64,000 nucleotides of DNA from Myceligenerans indicum (GTDB lineage Bacteria; Actinomycetota; Actinomycetes; Actinomycetales; Cellulomonadaceae), in the NCBI RefSeq assembly GCF_016742955.1, contig NZ_JABBYC010000007.1, positions 62,001 through 126,000 on the forward strand, read 5' to 3'. Both the position numbers and the translations under genes were made by a program. Every line of letters starts with the position of its first letter. Within the stretch, counting starts at the first letter, position 1. A model generated the notes under the pieces. The model had not been told where the DNA came from. It was given only the letters and a program-made list of their open reading frames with translations, and searched no databases. Below, in pieces: positions 1-8,805 of the stretch.

Positions 1-2
1 CA

Positions 3-521
3 GCCTTCGCGGTCCTCATGCTCGTGGTCGCCGCGGTGATGACCCGGCGCCGTCGCGCCGCCGCACGGGCCGCCGCGCCCGGCGGTCGCGAGGCGGAGCT
101 CCGCGAGGCCCCGATGATCTCGCTGCGCCCCTTCCGGTGCGGCTGCCAGGCGGTCGCCGTGCTGGTCGCCACGGCCACCGCGGTCGGGATGCTGACCGGG
201 TTCTTCGGGGTGGGCGGCGGGTTCGCCGTCGTCCCCGCCCTGGTGCTCGCCCTGCGGATGCCCATGCCCGTCGCCGTCGGGACGTCGCTGGTGGTCATCA
301 CCGTGAACAGCGCGAGCTCGCTGCTGTTCCGGCTCGGCCAGGACGTCTCGCTCGACTGGGGTGTCATCGCCGCCTTCTCGGCAGCGGCCGTGGCGGGCAG
401 CTTCCTCGGCGCCCGCATCACCTCGCGGGTGCGGCCGGACCGGCTCAACCTCGCGTTCACGGTGCTGCTGGTCGTCGTCGCGCTCTACACCGCCGTCCGC
501 AGCATCTCCTCGTTCCTCTGA
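3..521 (+). CDS. TauE/SafE (TSUP) family membrane exporter, 5' partial
   Basis: C-terminal part of a TauE/SafE-type integral membrane transporter. This family moves sulfite, organosulfonates or related small anions across the cytoplasmic membrane. The reading frame enters from the left edge, so the true start is outside the window. A short hydrophobic segment and an Arg-rich cytosolic loop are followed by the second TSUP half: the glycine-rich TGFFGVGGGFAVVPAL motif, VGTSLVVI, and GSFLGARI before a last membrane segment. These repeats are characteristic of the family. It ends 27 bp before the NiCoT transporter gene in the same direction, so the two may be co-transcribed. Family assignment is firm; substrate is unknown. 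Confidence 0.88.
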   Translation, partial: AFAVLMLVVAAVMTRRRRAAARAAAPGGREAELREAPMISLRPFRCGCQAVAVLVATATAVGMLTGFFGVGGGFAVVPALVLALRMPMPVAVGTSLVVITVNSASSLLFRLGQDVSLDWGVIAAFSAAAVAGSFLGARITSRVRPDRLNLAFTVLLVVVALYTAVRSISSFL

Positions 522-548
522 CCGTTTCCCGGACCCAAGGACCCGTAC

Positions 549-1679
549 ATGACCCTCACCCTGCCCGCCGCACGCGGCACTGCGCCGCCACGTCGCCGGC
601 CCGGCGCCGAGACGCGCTCGGTCGCCGGGATGGTCGCCGGCGTGCTGCTGCTGAACCTGGTCGGCTGGGGCGTGCTCCTCCTGGCCGTGGTCCCGCAGGG
701 CCTGGAGATCGGCAGCGCCGGAGTGTTCGGCGTCGGGGTGGGCGCCACGGCGTTCCTGCTCGGCGTCCGGCACGCCTTCGACGCCGACCACCTCGCCGTC
801 ATCGACAACACGACCCGCAAGCTCGTCGGCGAGGGACGGCCCGCCGCGACCACCGGGCTCTGGTTCTCCCTGGGGCACTCCAGCGTCGTCCTCGGCCTCT
901 CGCTGCTGCTCGCCCTGGGCCTGCGGGCCGTCGTCGGCCCGGTCTCCGGCGCGGGCTCCGGCCTGCAGCAGACCCTGGGCGCCGTGGGCGCGGTCGTCGC
1001 CGGGACGTTCCTGATCCTCGTCGGCCTGCTCAACCTCGGGTCCGTCGCCGGGATCCTCCGGGTCTTCCGGGAACTGCGCGGCGCCCCACTGGACGAGGCC
1101 GAACTCGAACGGCACCTGAACAACCGGGGCCTGCTGGCGCGGGTGCTGAGCCGGTTCACCCGCCGGGTGGGCGCGCCATGGCACCTGTACCCGGTCGGCC
1201 TGCTCATGGGTCTCGGCCTCGACACCGCCACCCAGGTCGCCCTGCTCGTGCTCGCCGGCGGCACCGCCGCCCTGACCCTGCCCTGGTACGCCATCCTCGT
1301 GCTGCCGGTGCTCTTCGCGGCCGGCATGAGCCTGTTCGACGCCGCCGACGGCGTGCTCATGGCGCGCGCCTACCGATGGGCGTTCCTCGCCCCCGTCCGC
1401 AAGGTCTACTACAACCTCGCCGTCACCCTGCTGTCCGTCGTGGTCGCGCTGGGCGTCGGAGCGATCGTGCTGCTCCAGTTCCTCGCCGAGCGCACCGGGG
1501 CCGGCGACGGGTTCCTCGGCTGGGCCGCCGGGCTGGACCTGGGCCACGTCGGCTACGCGCTCGCCGGGCTGATCCTCCTGGCCTGGGGCGTGAGCGCCGT
1601 CGTCTGGCGCCTCGGCCGGTTCGAACGGCCCCGGGACGGCGTCGCGGCGGTTCCCGCTACGACTCGCGGGGGCGCATGA
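549..1679 (+). CDS. NiCoT/HoxN-type nickel-cobalt transporter
   Basis: High-affinity Ni2+/Co2+ permease of the HoxN/NixA family, 376 residues, a usual length. The signature is the HX4DH motif in RHAFDADHLAVIDN (H75, D80, H81), which forms the metal path in transmembrane helix 2. A second family motif, GLGLDTATQVALL, follows in the middle of the protein, and FDAADGVLM lies in a later helix. About eight hydrophobic segments are present. The ATG is preceded by AAGGA nine bases upstream. The 3' end overlaps the convergent TetR gene by 23 bp. No nickel enzyme gene or nickel-responsive regulator lies nearby, so the metal used in vivo cannot be told from context. Confidence 0.93.
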   Translation: MTLTLPAARGTAPPRRRPGAETRSVAGMVAGVLLLNLVGWGVLLLAVVPQGLEIGSAGVFGVGVGATAFLLGVRHAFDADHLAVIDNTTRKLVGEGRPAATTGLWFSLGHSSVVLGLSLLLALGLRAVVGPVSGAGSGLQQTLGAVGAVVAGTFLILVGLLNLGSVAGILRVFRELRGAPLDEAELERHLNNRGLLARVLSRFTRRVGAPWHLYPVGLLMGLGLDTATQVALLVLAGGTAALTLPWYAILVLPVLFAAGMSLFDAADGVLMARAYRWAFLAPVRKVYYNLAVTLLSVVVALGVGAIVLLQFLAERTGAGDGFLGWAAGLDLGHVGYALAGLILLAWGVSAVVWRLGRFERPRDGVAAVPATTRGGA

Positions 1680-2244
1680 GGTAGGGCTCCGGGCCGGTGG
1701 TGAACAGGGCCTGGTGCAGGAGAGCGCGCACCCGCGTGAAGGGGTGCTGGTTCCCGTCGTACGCCTCGGCCGCCTGGGCCGCCATCGCCATGGGCAGCGT
1801 GAGCAGGACGTCGTCGACCGTCACCCCCGGCCGCAGGGCGCCGGCCGCGCGAGCCCGCTCGGCCAGGGGTGCGATCGCCGCAGCCGTACGTGCCGAGAGC
1901 TCACCCAGTCCCAGGGACGTCCCTCCCGCGATCATCCGAGCCAGCCAGGGGGCTTCGAGCTGCGCGTCGAGGAGGTGATGGAAGAGCTGCTCGGCACCGT
2001 CGTCCGCGCCGGCCAGAGCGGCGGACCGTGCCTCGATCTCGGCCACGTTCTGAGCGAGGACGGCCGAGGCGAGCATCTCGCGGCTGGCGAAGTGCCGGTG
2101 GAGCGTGGTGCGGCTGACGCCCGCGGCCGCGGCGATCTCGTCGAGCGGTGTGTCGGGCCCGAGGCGCGCGAAGACGCTTCGCGCGGCGTCCAGCAGGCGC
2201 TCGCGGTTTCGCGCGGCGTCTCGCCGGGTGGGTGCGTGCGTCAT
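1657..2244 (-). CDS. TetR/AcrR family transcriptional regulator
   Basis: A 195-residue TetR-type repressor. The N-terminal helix-turn-helix (about residues 12-50) reads through TPLDEIAAAAGVSRTTLHRHF, and the rest is the helical ligand-binding domain. A longer open frame runs upstream, but the ATG chosen here starts the protein just before the HTH and has a leaderless-type -10 box (TAGCCT) seven bases upstream. It is divergent from the Baeyer-Villiger monooxygenase, with a perfect 26-bp palindrome in the 166-bp gap. It therefore most likely represses the monooxygenase and perhaps itself, with a monooxygenase substrate as inducer (inference). Confidence 0.9.
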   Translation of the reverse strand: MTHAPTRRDAARNRERLLDAARSVFARLGPDTPLDEIAAAAGVSRTTLHRHFASREMLASAVLAQNVAEIEARSAALAGADDGAEQLFHHLLDAQLEAPWLARMIAGGTSLGLGELSARTAAAIAPLAERARAAGALRPGVTVDDVLLTLPMAMAAQAAEAYDGNQHPFTRVRALLHQALFTTGPEPYLMRPRES

Positions 2245-2251
2245 GCGTCCG

Positions 2252-2257
2252 AGGCTA
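2252..2257 (-). promoter_or_regulatory. Leaderless-type -10 box for the TetR gene
   Basis: On the minus strand TAGCCT is followed by exactly seven bases and then the ATG of the TetR gene, with no Shine-Dalgarno sequence. TANNNT six to seven bases before a start codon is the usual form of a leaderless actinobacterial promoter. Confidence 0.45.
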
Positions 2258-2355
2258 CCGAGCCGTGCCCGGCGCAGGGGCGGACGGGTGTGCCGGGAGC
2301 CGGCCGGGTGCGTGCCGGGGGATCGGGACCTCGCCTCGCGGGGGCTCCCTGTGCT

Positions 2356-2381
2356 AGAAACGTACACGCATGTACGTTTCT
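2356..2381. promoter_or_regulatory. TetR-family operator palindrome
   Basis: Perfect inverted repeat with 11-bp arms AGAAACGTACA and TGTACGTTTCT separated by CGCA. It sits 30 bp before the monooxygenase start in the divergent TetR-monooxygenase gap and is far more AT-rich than its surroundings. Length, symmetry and the ACGTAC core are typical of TetR-family operators, so it is probably the binding site of the adjacent regulator, placed to block monooxygenase transcription. Confidence 0.8.
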
Positions 2382-2410
2382 GGCCCACCGGCCCGACGAA
2401 AGGTTCAGCC

Positions 2411-4243
2411 TTGACCGACACCACCACCACCTCCGAGCCCCGTGACCTGGGCTTTGACCCGGACGAGCTGCGCGAGAGGTACCGGCGGGAGCGTGACCGG
2501 AGGGTCCGTCCGGACGGCGCCGCTCAGTACCGGCGGGCGGCCGGGGAGTTCGGCTACTACGCCAAGGACCCGTACACCGAGCGCGTCGAGCGCGAGCCGC
2601 TGACCGACCGTGTCGAGGTGCTGGTGGTGGGCGGCGGTTTCGGCGGCCTGCTCACCGGGGCACGGCTGCGCGAGGCGGGCGTGGAGTCCCTGCGCATGAT
2701 GGACGAGGCCGGTGACTTCGGTGGCACCTGGTACTGGAACCGGTATCCGGGGATCCACTGCGACATCGAGTCCTACGTCTACATGCCGCTGCTGGAGGAG
2801 ACGGGGTACCTGCCGCGGTGGCGCTACGCGCCCGGGGAGGAGATCCGGCAGCACGCCGTGCGGATCGCCGAGCACTACGGCCTGTACCGGGATGCGGCCT
2901 TCCACACCCGGGTCACCGAGCTGCGGTGGGACGAGAAGGCGGGCGAGTGGGTGGTGCGGACCGATCGATCGGACGTGATGCGCGCCCGGTACGTCGTCGT
3001 CTCCTCCGGCACGCTCTCGCAGGCCAAGCTGCCCGGCATCCCGGGCATCGAGGATTTCCGCGGCCACACCTTCCACACCAGCCGCTGGGACTACGCGTAC
3101 ACGGGGGGTACGGCCGACGGCGGCCTGACCGGCCTCGCGGACAAGCGCGTGGCGGTGATCGGCACCGGTGCCACCGGACTTCAGGTGGTGCCCCACCTCG
3201 CCCGCGACGCCCGGCACCTCTACGTGATGCAGCGGACGCCGTCGACGGTGGACGTCCGGGACAACCGGCCCACCGACCCGGAATGGGCGGCCTCGCTGCG
3301 GCCGGGGTGGCAGCGGGAGCGGATGGAGAACTTCCTGGCGACTCTTGCGGGCGAGCCGGTCGAGGAAGACCTGATCGGGGACGGCTGGACCGGCACGGCG
3401 CGGCTGCAGCGCCAGATGATCACGGGTGCGGTGGACACGACCCTGGACCCGGCCGAGCGCGAGCGGCTGGACGAGCTGGCCGACTTCGCCACCATGAACC
3501 GGCTTCGCGCCCGGGTGGAGGAGCTCGTGGAGGACCCGGCCACCGCGGAAGCGCTCAAGCCCTGGTATCGGTACATGTGCAAGCGCCCCGGCTTCAGCGA
3601 CCAGTACCTGCAGTCCTTCAACCGGCCGAACGTGACCCTGGTGGACACGGCCGATCACGGCGGCGTCACCCGGATGACCGAGGACGCGGTGGTCGTCGGC
3701 ACCCACGGGTACGAGGTGGACTGTGTCATCTTCGCCACCGGCTTCGAGGTGGGCGTCTCCGGCGTGGTCTCCGGCACCCTGCCCGTCCACGGCCGGGGTG
3801 GCACGCAGTTGCTGGAGGCGTGGGCTCGCGGGCCGCGCACGCTGCACGGCTTCTCCGCGCACGGGTTCCCCAACCTGTTCCATCTCGGCAGCGTGCAGAA
3901 CGCGAACTCGGTCAACTTCGTGCACATCCTGTCCGAGCAGGCCGGGCACATCGCCGCCGTCGTGGCCCGTGCCGCGAAGGACGGGGCGCGCCACGTGGAG
4001 CCCACCGTGGCAGCCCAGGACGCCTGGGCCGCCACCATCGCCGAGGAAGGGGCCGGCCGGGACAACTCCGCGTTCCTGGCCGAGTGCACGCCCGGCTACT
4101 ACAACGGCGAGGGCTCCCGCAGGGGCGGGGCGCCGACGTCGTACGCCCCCGGGCCGGTCGCGTTCCACCGCGTGCTGGCGCAGTGGCGCGAGGGCGACAT
4201 GAGCGACGTCCTCGTCGGCGCCGCGGAACCGGCGGACGGCTGA
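2411..4243 (+). CDS. Baeyer-Villiger flavin monooxygenase (cyclohexanone monooxygenase-like)
   Basis: NADPH- and FAD-dependent class B monooxygenase, 610 residues, converting ketones to esters or lactones. The FAD Rossmann motif GGGFGG is at residues 74-79, followed by the FGGTWYWNRYPG segment typical of the group. The Baeyer-Villiger fingerprint FxGxxxHxxxW(P/D) is present as FRGHTFHTSRWD (residues 216-227), and the NADPH motif GTGATG is at 251-256. A TTG start was chosen because GAAAGG lies just upstream and the protein then begins like other long N-terminal-extension members of about 600 residues. The open frame continues further upstream but crosses the operator. Likely controlled by the divergent TetR. 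The natural ketone substrate is unknown. Confidence 0.92.
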   Translation: MTDTTTTSEPRDLGFDPDELRERYRRERDRRVRPDGAAQYRRAAGEFGYYAKDPYTERVEREPLTDRVEVLVVGGGFGGLLTGARLREAGVESLRMMDEAGDFGGTWYWNRYPGIHCDIESYVYMPLLEETGYLPRWRYAPGEEIRQHAVRIAEHYGLYRDAAFHTRVTELRWDEKAGEWVVRTDRSDVMRARYVVVSSGTLSQAKLPGIPGIEDFRGHTFHTSRWDYAYTGGTADGGLTGLADKRVAVIGTGATGLQVVPHLARDARHLYVMQRTPSTVDVRDNRPTDPEWAASLRPGWQRERMENFLATLAGEPVEEDLIGDGWTGTARLQRQMITGAVDTTLDPAERERLDELADFATMNRLRARVEELVEDPATAEALKPWYRYMCKRPGFSDQYLQSFNRPNVTLVDTADHGGVTRMTEDAVVVGTHGYEVDCVIFATGFEVGVSGVVSGTLPVHGRGGTQLLEAWARGPRTLHGFSAHGFPNLFHLGSVQNANSVNFVHILSEQAGHIAAVVARAAKDGARHVEPTVAAQDAWAATIAEEGAGRDNSAFLAECTPGYYNGEGSRRGGAPTSYAPGPVAFHRVLAQWREGDMSDVLVGAAEPADG

Positions 4244-4316
4244 GCCGCGAGGGCCAGCCCACCGTGGCGGAGGCCGGGGTCCGGGCGCCCTGCTCGACGC
4301 CGCCCGCGCGGGGCGA

Positions 4317-4333
4317 CGGCTCCGAAGGAGCCG
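4317..4333. terminator. Hairpin between convergent genes
   Basis: CGGCTCC-GAA-GGAGCCG, a perfect 7-bp stem with a 3-base loop, lies between the convergent monooxygenase and SulP genes. There is no clear T-tract, so intrinsic termination is only plausible. Confidence 0.4.
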
Positions 4334-4378
4334 AGGCGGCCGGCGTCGTGCCCGCGGCGGGTCACGACGTCGCGGTCC

Positions 4379-6091
4379 TCAGGCCGTGGCGTGGCGGGGA
4401 TCCCCGGGTGCCGGACGCGCCTCGCGGTCGACATGCGAGCGGGCATGGGTGATCGCCGCGTCGAGGGTGGTGAACAGATGGCTCTCGTGGCGCAGCCGCT
4501 GGAGGGCGCCCACGTTGACCAGCAGCGTGCGGTGCCTGTCCTGCACGCCCTTGACCAGCACGGTCACCCCGCGCTGTTCGAGCTCCGTGATGAGTTCGGC
4601 CAGGGCGTTGGCCCCGGTGGCGTCGACCAGCCGGACCTGGGACAGCCGCAGGATCACCACGCGCACGTCGTCGCGTCGGCTGGCGCGGGTCACCTCGTCG
4701 AGAATGCGCCCGGACGCCCCGAAGAACATGGCGCCCTCGAGCCGGTACAGCGCGATGTGCTCGTCACCGGGACTGGCCAGGCCGGGCAGCGGGTCGCGGT
4801 GCACCGACGAGGCGCGGGCGATGTGCCGCAGCGTCAGGAAGGCGGCGACGAGCAGCCCGATCTGCACGGCCTCGATGAGGTCGAACGCGACGGTGATGAT
4901 CGCGGTGACGACGAACGTCGCGGCGTCGGACCGGGTCGAGGTGAGCACCGCCCGCACGGTGGCGGCGTGCACCATCCGGAAGGACGTCACCATGAGCACC
5001 CCCGCCAGCGCGGCCAGCGGGATCCGGGACACCGGACCGGTCGCGAGGTAGATCACACCGAGAACCACCAGGGAGTGGACGACGGCGGCGAGCCGCGTGC
5101 GCCCGCCGGAGCGGACGTTGACCGCGGTGCGCGCGATGGCGCCGGTGGCGGGCATCCCGCCGAACATCCCGCTCGCCACGGAGGCGAGACCCTGGCCGAC
5201 CAGTTCCCGGTCGGGCTCGTAGGGTCCGGTCCCGCCGCGGTCGGTGGGCATGGTGGCGGCGACCCGTGCGGACAGCAGGGACTCGATCGCGGCCAGCGCG
5301 GCGATGGCGATCATGGCGCCGAACACGTCGCGGACGGCGTCCGGCGTGATGCCGGGCAGGTGGGGGACCGGGAGCGCGGAGGGCAGCTGGTCGATCCGGG
5401 GTGCCGGCGCGCCGGCGAGCTCGGCCGCCACGGTGACGACGGTGACGGCGACGAGGGAGGCCGGAAGTCCCCGGCTGATCCGGGGGAGCAGGACCATGAT
5501 CGCCACCACGGCCGCGACGATGCCCAGTGTCCAGAGCGTGGCCGCGTCCGGCTCCCGGACGGCGTCGGCGATCGCGACGAGTGCCGTGACGAACGTGTTG
5601 TGCCCGGCCTGTGCCGCCACCGCGAGAGCGTGCGGGATCTGCTGCAGGAAGATGATGGCGGCGATGCCGAGCGTGAAGCCCTCGACCACGGGCCAGGGGA
5701 GGTAGGTGACGACGCGGCCGAGCCGGAGGATGCCGAGCGTGAGCACGATGAGCCCGGCGCCGACGGTCACCAGGGCCACCGAGCCGAGACCGTGCCGGGC
5801 CACGATCGGCGCCAGGACCACGGCCATCGCGCCGGTGGGTCCGCTGACCTGGACGTTGGAGCCGCCGAACACCGCCGCGACGACGCCCGCGATCACCGCC
5901 GTGACCAGGCCCGCCGCCGGGCCCACACCGGAGCTGATGCCGAAGGCGAGGGCCAGCGGGAGGGCGACGACGCCGACGGTGATTCCCGCCGCGAGGTCCG
6001 CGCGGAAGGTGCGGGGCCTCAGGTCGTAGTCGGTGCGGGTGGGCAGGAGGCCGCGCAGGTCGAGCCGCGCGACGAGATCACGCGCGGTCAT
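4379..6091 (-). CDS. SulP family anion transporter with STAS domain
   Basis: A 570-residue SulP (SLC26-like) permease. The N-terminal SulP domain has the typical GVVALPLALAFGISSG opening, GPTGAMAVVLAP and about 10-14 hydrophobic segments. A cytoplasmic STAS domain follows (about residues 430-545), with LSQVRLVDATGANAL in the place of the anti-sigma-antagonist phospho-loop. Family members carry sulfate, bicarbonate or dicarboxylates; no carbonic anhydrase or sulfur gene is adjacent to decide. The chosen ATG overlaps the stop of the ArsR gene by 4 bp (ATGA), so the two are translationally coupled. The frame stays open far upstream but only as a shadow of the ArsR gene. Confidence 0.92.
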   Translation of the reverse strand: MTARDLVARLDLRGLLPTRTDYDLRPRTFRADLAAGITVGVVALPLALAFGISSGVGPAAGLVTAVIAGVVAAVFGGSNVQVSGPTGAMAVVLAPIVARHGLGSVALVTVGAGLIVLTLGILRLGRVVTYLPWPVVEGFTLGIAAIIFLQQIPHALAVAAQAGHNTFVTALVAIADAVREPDAATLWTLGIVAAVVAIMVLLPRISRGLPASLVAVTVVTVAAELAGAPAPRIDQLPSALPVPHLPGITPDAVRDVFGAMIAIAALAAIESLLSARVAATMPTDRGGTGPYEPDRELVGQGLASVASGMFGGMPATGAIARTAVNVRSGGRTRLAAVVHSLVVLGVIYLATGPVSRIPLAALAGVLMVTSFRMVHAATVRAVLTSTRSDAATFVVTAIITVAFDLIEAVQIGLLVAAFLTLRHIARASSVHRDPLPGLASPGDEHIALYRLEGAMFFGASGRILDEVTRASRRDDVRVVILRLSQVRLVDATGANALAELITELEQRGVTVLVKGVQDRHRTLLVNVGALQRLRHESHLFTTLDAAITHARSHVDREARPAPGDPRHATA

Positions 6092-6510
6092 GCACGTGAC
6101 CCGGCGTCTGCGGCGTGGGTGGCGGCCAGGACGGTCCGGGCGCTGGCACCGGGCAGTGCGGGCAGGTCGCGAGCGGCGGCGAGTTGCTGCGCGGCGCCGT
6201 CGCGGCCCGCGCTGAGGGTGGAGAGCAGGAAGGCGCGCGCGACCACGAGAAGCTCGGCGACGAGCGGTTCGGCCAGCCGGTAGTGCACGGCGTTCCCGGT
6301 CCGGGTGGCCGTGACGACGCCGGCTCGCTTGAGTACCGCGAGGTGCTGGGAGAGCTGGGACGCCTCCGCGCGGGTCACCTCGGCGAGCCGGGCCACGGCC
6401 GCGGTGTGGTCGGGTGCGGCGGCCAGGACCTCCAGCACCTGGATGCGGGTGGGGTGCCCGAGGGCCTTGAAGAGGTCTGCCTTGATCTGGTAGAGCGGCT
6501 GAGTGTCCAT
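6088..6510 (-). CDS. ArsR/SmtB-type winged-helix regulator
   Basis: A 140-residue ArsR-fold repressor. The DNA-binding part reads LFKALGHPTRIQVLEVL, then the recognition helix region EASQLSQHLAVLKRAGVV. The Cys-x-Cys arsenic or cadmium motif of helix 3 is absent, so it is unlikely to sense thiophilic metals there. It is the first gene of a two-gene operon with SulP, with a 4-bp stop/start overlap, so it probably autoregulates and controls the transporter. The signal sensed is unknown. Confidence 0.88.
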   Translation of the reverse strand: MDTQPLYQIKADLFKALGHPTRIQVLEVLAAAPDHTAAVARLAEVTRAEASQLSQHLAVLKRAGVVTATRTGNAVHYRLAEPLVAELLVVARAFLLSTLSAGRDGAAQQLAAARDLPALPGASARTVLAATHAADAGSRA

Positions 6511-6511
6511 C

Positions 6512-6531
6512 GATTGGTGAGTTTAGCAATC
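6512..6531. promoter_or_regulatory. Candidate ArsR operator/promoter region
   Basis: GATTG and CAATC form an inverted repeat with a 10-bp spacer directly upstream of the ArsR start, inside an AT-rich patch. Position and the ATTG/CAAT half-sites suit an ArsR-family operator, but the arms are short. Confidence 0.4.
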
Positions 6532-6558
6532 CATCAAGTCATGTGCCCGCGGCGGGCC

Positions 6559-7461
6559 TCAGCCCGAGGTCCCGGCGGCGATGCCGAGCAGGTCGCGTAC
6601 CGGGCCGGCCGGCGGGCGGGCGCTGCCGACCCACACCGCGGTGAAGTCCCGGCGCAGGTCCAGGCCGGACGTGGCGACCTCGCCCAGGCGGCCGGCCTCG
6701 ATCTCGCCCCGTGCCGCCCGGCCGCTGACGAAGGTGGGCGGGCTCCCCGCGCGGACCGCGGCCAGGATCGCCGCCGTCGTGGTCAGCTCCACCTCGGAAC
6801 CCGGCGGTCCGACGCCGAGCGCGCGGAACGCGTTCTCGACCACCTGGCGCGTCCCCGACCCGGGCTCCCGGCTGGTGAGCCGGCGCCCGGCGATCTCCCC
6901 GGCGGTCAGCGGCCTGCGGCGACGCAGCCAGGGATCACCGGGCTCCGCGACCAGGACGAGCACGTCGTGGTCGACCACGCGTGAGGCGAGACGGCCCAGG
7001 TCCGCCGGGCCCTCGATGAAGCCCACGTCCGCCAGTCCGCCGCGGACGGCGTCGAGGACGGTCTCCGAGTTGGTGGCGTGCAGGCTCGCCGTCGTGTCGC
7101 GCTCCCGCCGCAGCCTCACGAGCAGCCGGGGCAGCACGAACTCGGCCGTGGTCATGCTGGCGTAGACACGCAGCTCCCGGGAGTGCTCCTCACGCAGGGT
7201 TCGCAGGGCGAGGTCGATCTCGTCGGCCTGCTCCAGCAGCGGCCGGCTCCACTCGATCAGGAGCCGCCCGGCCGCCGTCAGCGTCGAGCCGGTCGTCGCG
7301 CGACGGATCAGGACCAGTCCGGTCTGCGCCTCGACCGTGCGCAGGCGCTCGGAGGCCGACTGCTGCGAGATCCCCGCCGCGCGGGCGGCGGCCCCGATGC
7401 TCCCCAGCCGCGCGACATCGGTGAGCAGGCGCAGGGCCGGGAGGTCGGGCAGCAGATCCAT
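6559..7461 (-). CDS. LysR family transcriptional regulator
   Basis: A 300-residue LysR regulator. The N-terminal winged helix (residues about 6-65) contains GSIGAAARAAGISQQSASERLR, followed by a periplasmic-binding-protein-like effector domain. The ATG chosen is immediately downstream of a leaderless-type -10 (TACGGT, six bases before the start); an open frame continues upstream but lacks a better start. It is divergent from the TDT transporter with a gap of 94 bp, the usual LysR arrangement, so it is probably the transporter's activator. The effector is unknown; sulfite or a C4-dicarboxylate would fit the target family (inference). Confidence 0.9.
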   Translation of the reverse strand: MDLLPDLPALRLLTDVARLGSIGAAARAAGISQQSASERLRTVEAQTGLVLIRRATTGSTLTAAGRLLIEWSRPLLEQADEIDLALRTLREEHSRELRVYASMTTAEFVLPRLLVRLRRERDTTASLHATNSETVLDAVRGGLADVGFIEGPADLGRLASRVVDHDVLVLVAEPGDPWLRRRRPLTAGEIAGRRLTSREPGSGTRQVVENAFRALGVGPPGSEVELTTTAAILAAVRAGSPPTFVSGRAARGEIEAGRLGEVATSGLDLRRDFTAVWVGSARPPAGPVRDLLGIAAGTSG

Positions 7462-7467
7462 TCCGTC

Positions 7468-7473
7468 ACCGTA
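7468..7473 (-). promoter_or_regulatory. Leaderless-type -10 box for the LysR gene
   Basis: On the minus strand TACGGT is followed by six bases and the ATG of the LysR gene, with no ribosome-binding site between. Confidence 0.4.
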
Positions 7474-7555
7474 CCCCGGGGCCACAGGGATCTCCTGTGG
7501 CGGCACAGGGGACGGGTCACTACCGGTGAGCGCGCGCCGCACGCAGGCTGGAGCC

Positions 7556-8773
7556 ATGACCGCCACCGCCCTGGACCGAGGGGCCACCGAGTACGCCGGG
7601 CGAGCCGGCCGCATCAGCCGGCCTCTGGCCGAGCTCGCCGGCGCGTCCCCCGTCGGCTTCATCGGACCCAACTGGTTCGCGTCCGTGATGGGAACCGGAA
7701 TCATCGCCGTCGCACTGGCCGGGCTCCCCTTCCCCGTTCCGTACGCCGAGACGGCCGCGGCAGGGGTCTGGGTCCTGGCGACCGTGCTCCTCGTGGTGGT
7801 CCTGGGCGCCACCGCCGCGCACCACAGGCACCACCCCCGCGTCGCCCGCGGACACCTGGACGACCCCGTGATGTCCCACTTCTACGGCGCTCCCGCCATG
7901 GCGCTGATGACGGTCGGCGCCGGCGCGATGGTCGCCGGACACCGGCTGATCGGCACGGGGCCGGCGCTCGCGGTCGACGTCGTGCTGTGGTCGGCCGGGA
8001 CGCTGCTCGGTCTCGTGACCGCGGTCCTGGTGCCGTACAAGGCGTTCACCGGTCACGAGGTGCGCCAGGACTCCGCGTTCGGCGGCTGGCTGATGCCGGT
8101 CGTGCCCCCGATGGTCAGTGCCGCCACGGGCGCGCTGCTCGTGCCCCACCTCCCGGCCGGTCAGGCCCGCGAGACGCTCCTGCTGGCCTGCTACATGTGC
8201 TTCGGGCTGACGCTGCTGGCGAGCCTCGTCGTGATCACGTTCGTCTGGAACCGGCTGCTGCACCACGGGGTCGGGGCGGCCGGTGCGGTGCCCACGGTGT
8301 GGATCGTGCTCGGCCCGCTGGGCCAGTCGGTCACCGCGGCGCACCACCTCGGTCAGCTCGCGCCCGGCGTCGTGGGCGACCCGTACGGACCCGCCCTGCG
8401 TGCGCTCACCCTCGTCTACGGGGTGCCGGTCATCGGGTTCGCGCTGCTGTGGCTCGCGCTCGCGGCGCTGATCACCCTCCGCACCGCGCGGACGCAGGAT
8501 TCCGGCCTGCCCTTCAGCCTGACCTGGTGGTCGTTCACGTTCCCGGTCGGGACCGTGGTCACCGGTCTGTCGGGACTCGCGGACGTCACCGGGCTCCTGG
8601 CGTACCGGGTCGCCGCAGGCACCCTGTTCGCGCTGCTGGTCCTCGCGTGGGCCGTGGTGCTCGCGCGCACCGTGGCCGGCACGTGGTCCGGGCGTCTCCT
8701 CAGGGCGCCGGCTGCCGCTCCGGCCCCGACACCCGCTCCGACACCGGTACCGGCTTCGGTGCTCGCCCGCTGA
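7556..8773 (+). CDS. TDT (TehA/Mae1-like) family transporter
   Basis: A 405-residue integral membrane protein of the tellurite-resistance/dicarboxylate transporter family, whose members export sulfite, carry C4-dicarboxylates or act as anion channels. The family start GPNWFASVMGTGIIA is clear, and about ten membrane helices follow. The C-terminus is a low-complexity Pro-Ala-Thr tail (PAPTPAPTPVP). The ATG was chosen from several in-frame options because the N-terminus before GPNW then matches family length and it lies outside the LysR promoter. It is divergent from the LysR regulator. With a TauE-type gene at the left edge, sulfite export is possible but not shown. Confidence 0.88.
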   Translation: MTATALDRGATEYAGRAGRISRPLAELAGASPVGFIGPNWFASVMGTGIIAVALAGLPFPVPYAETAAAGVWVLATVLLVVVLGATAAHHRHHPRVARGHLDDPVMSHFYGAPAMALMTVGAGAMVAGHRLIGTGPALAVDVVLWSAGTLLGLVTAVLVPYKAFTGHEVRQDSAFGGWLMPVVPPMVSAATGALLVPHLPAGQARETLLLACYMCFGLTLLASLVVITFVWNRLLHHGVGAAGAVPTVWIVLGPLGQSVTAAHHLGQLAPGVVGDPYGPALRALTLVYGVPVIGFALLWLALAALITLRTARTQDSGLPFSLTWWSFTFPVGTVVTGLSGLADVTGLLAYRVAAGTLFALLVLAWAVVLARTVAGTWSGRLLRAPAAAPAPTPAPTPVPASVLAR

Positions 8774-8805
8774 TCACGGGCGCCCGGGCCGCTGCACCCG
8801 TGGCG

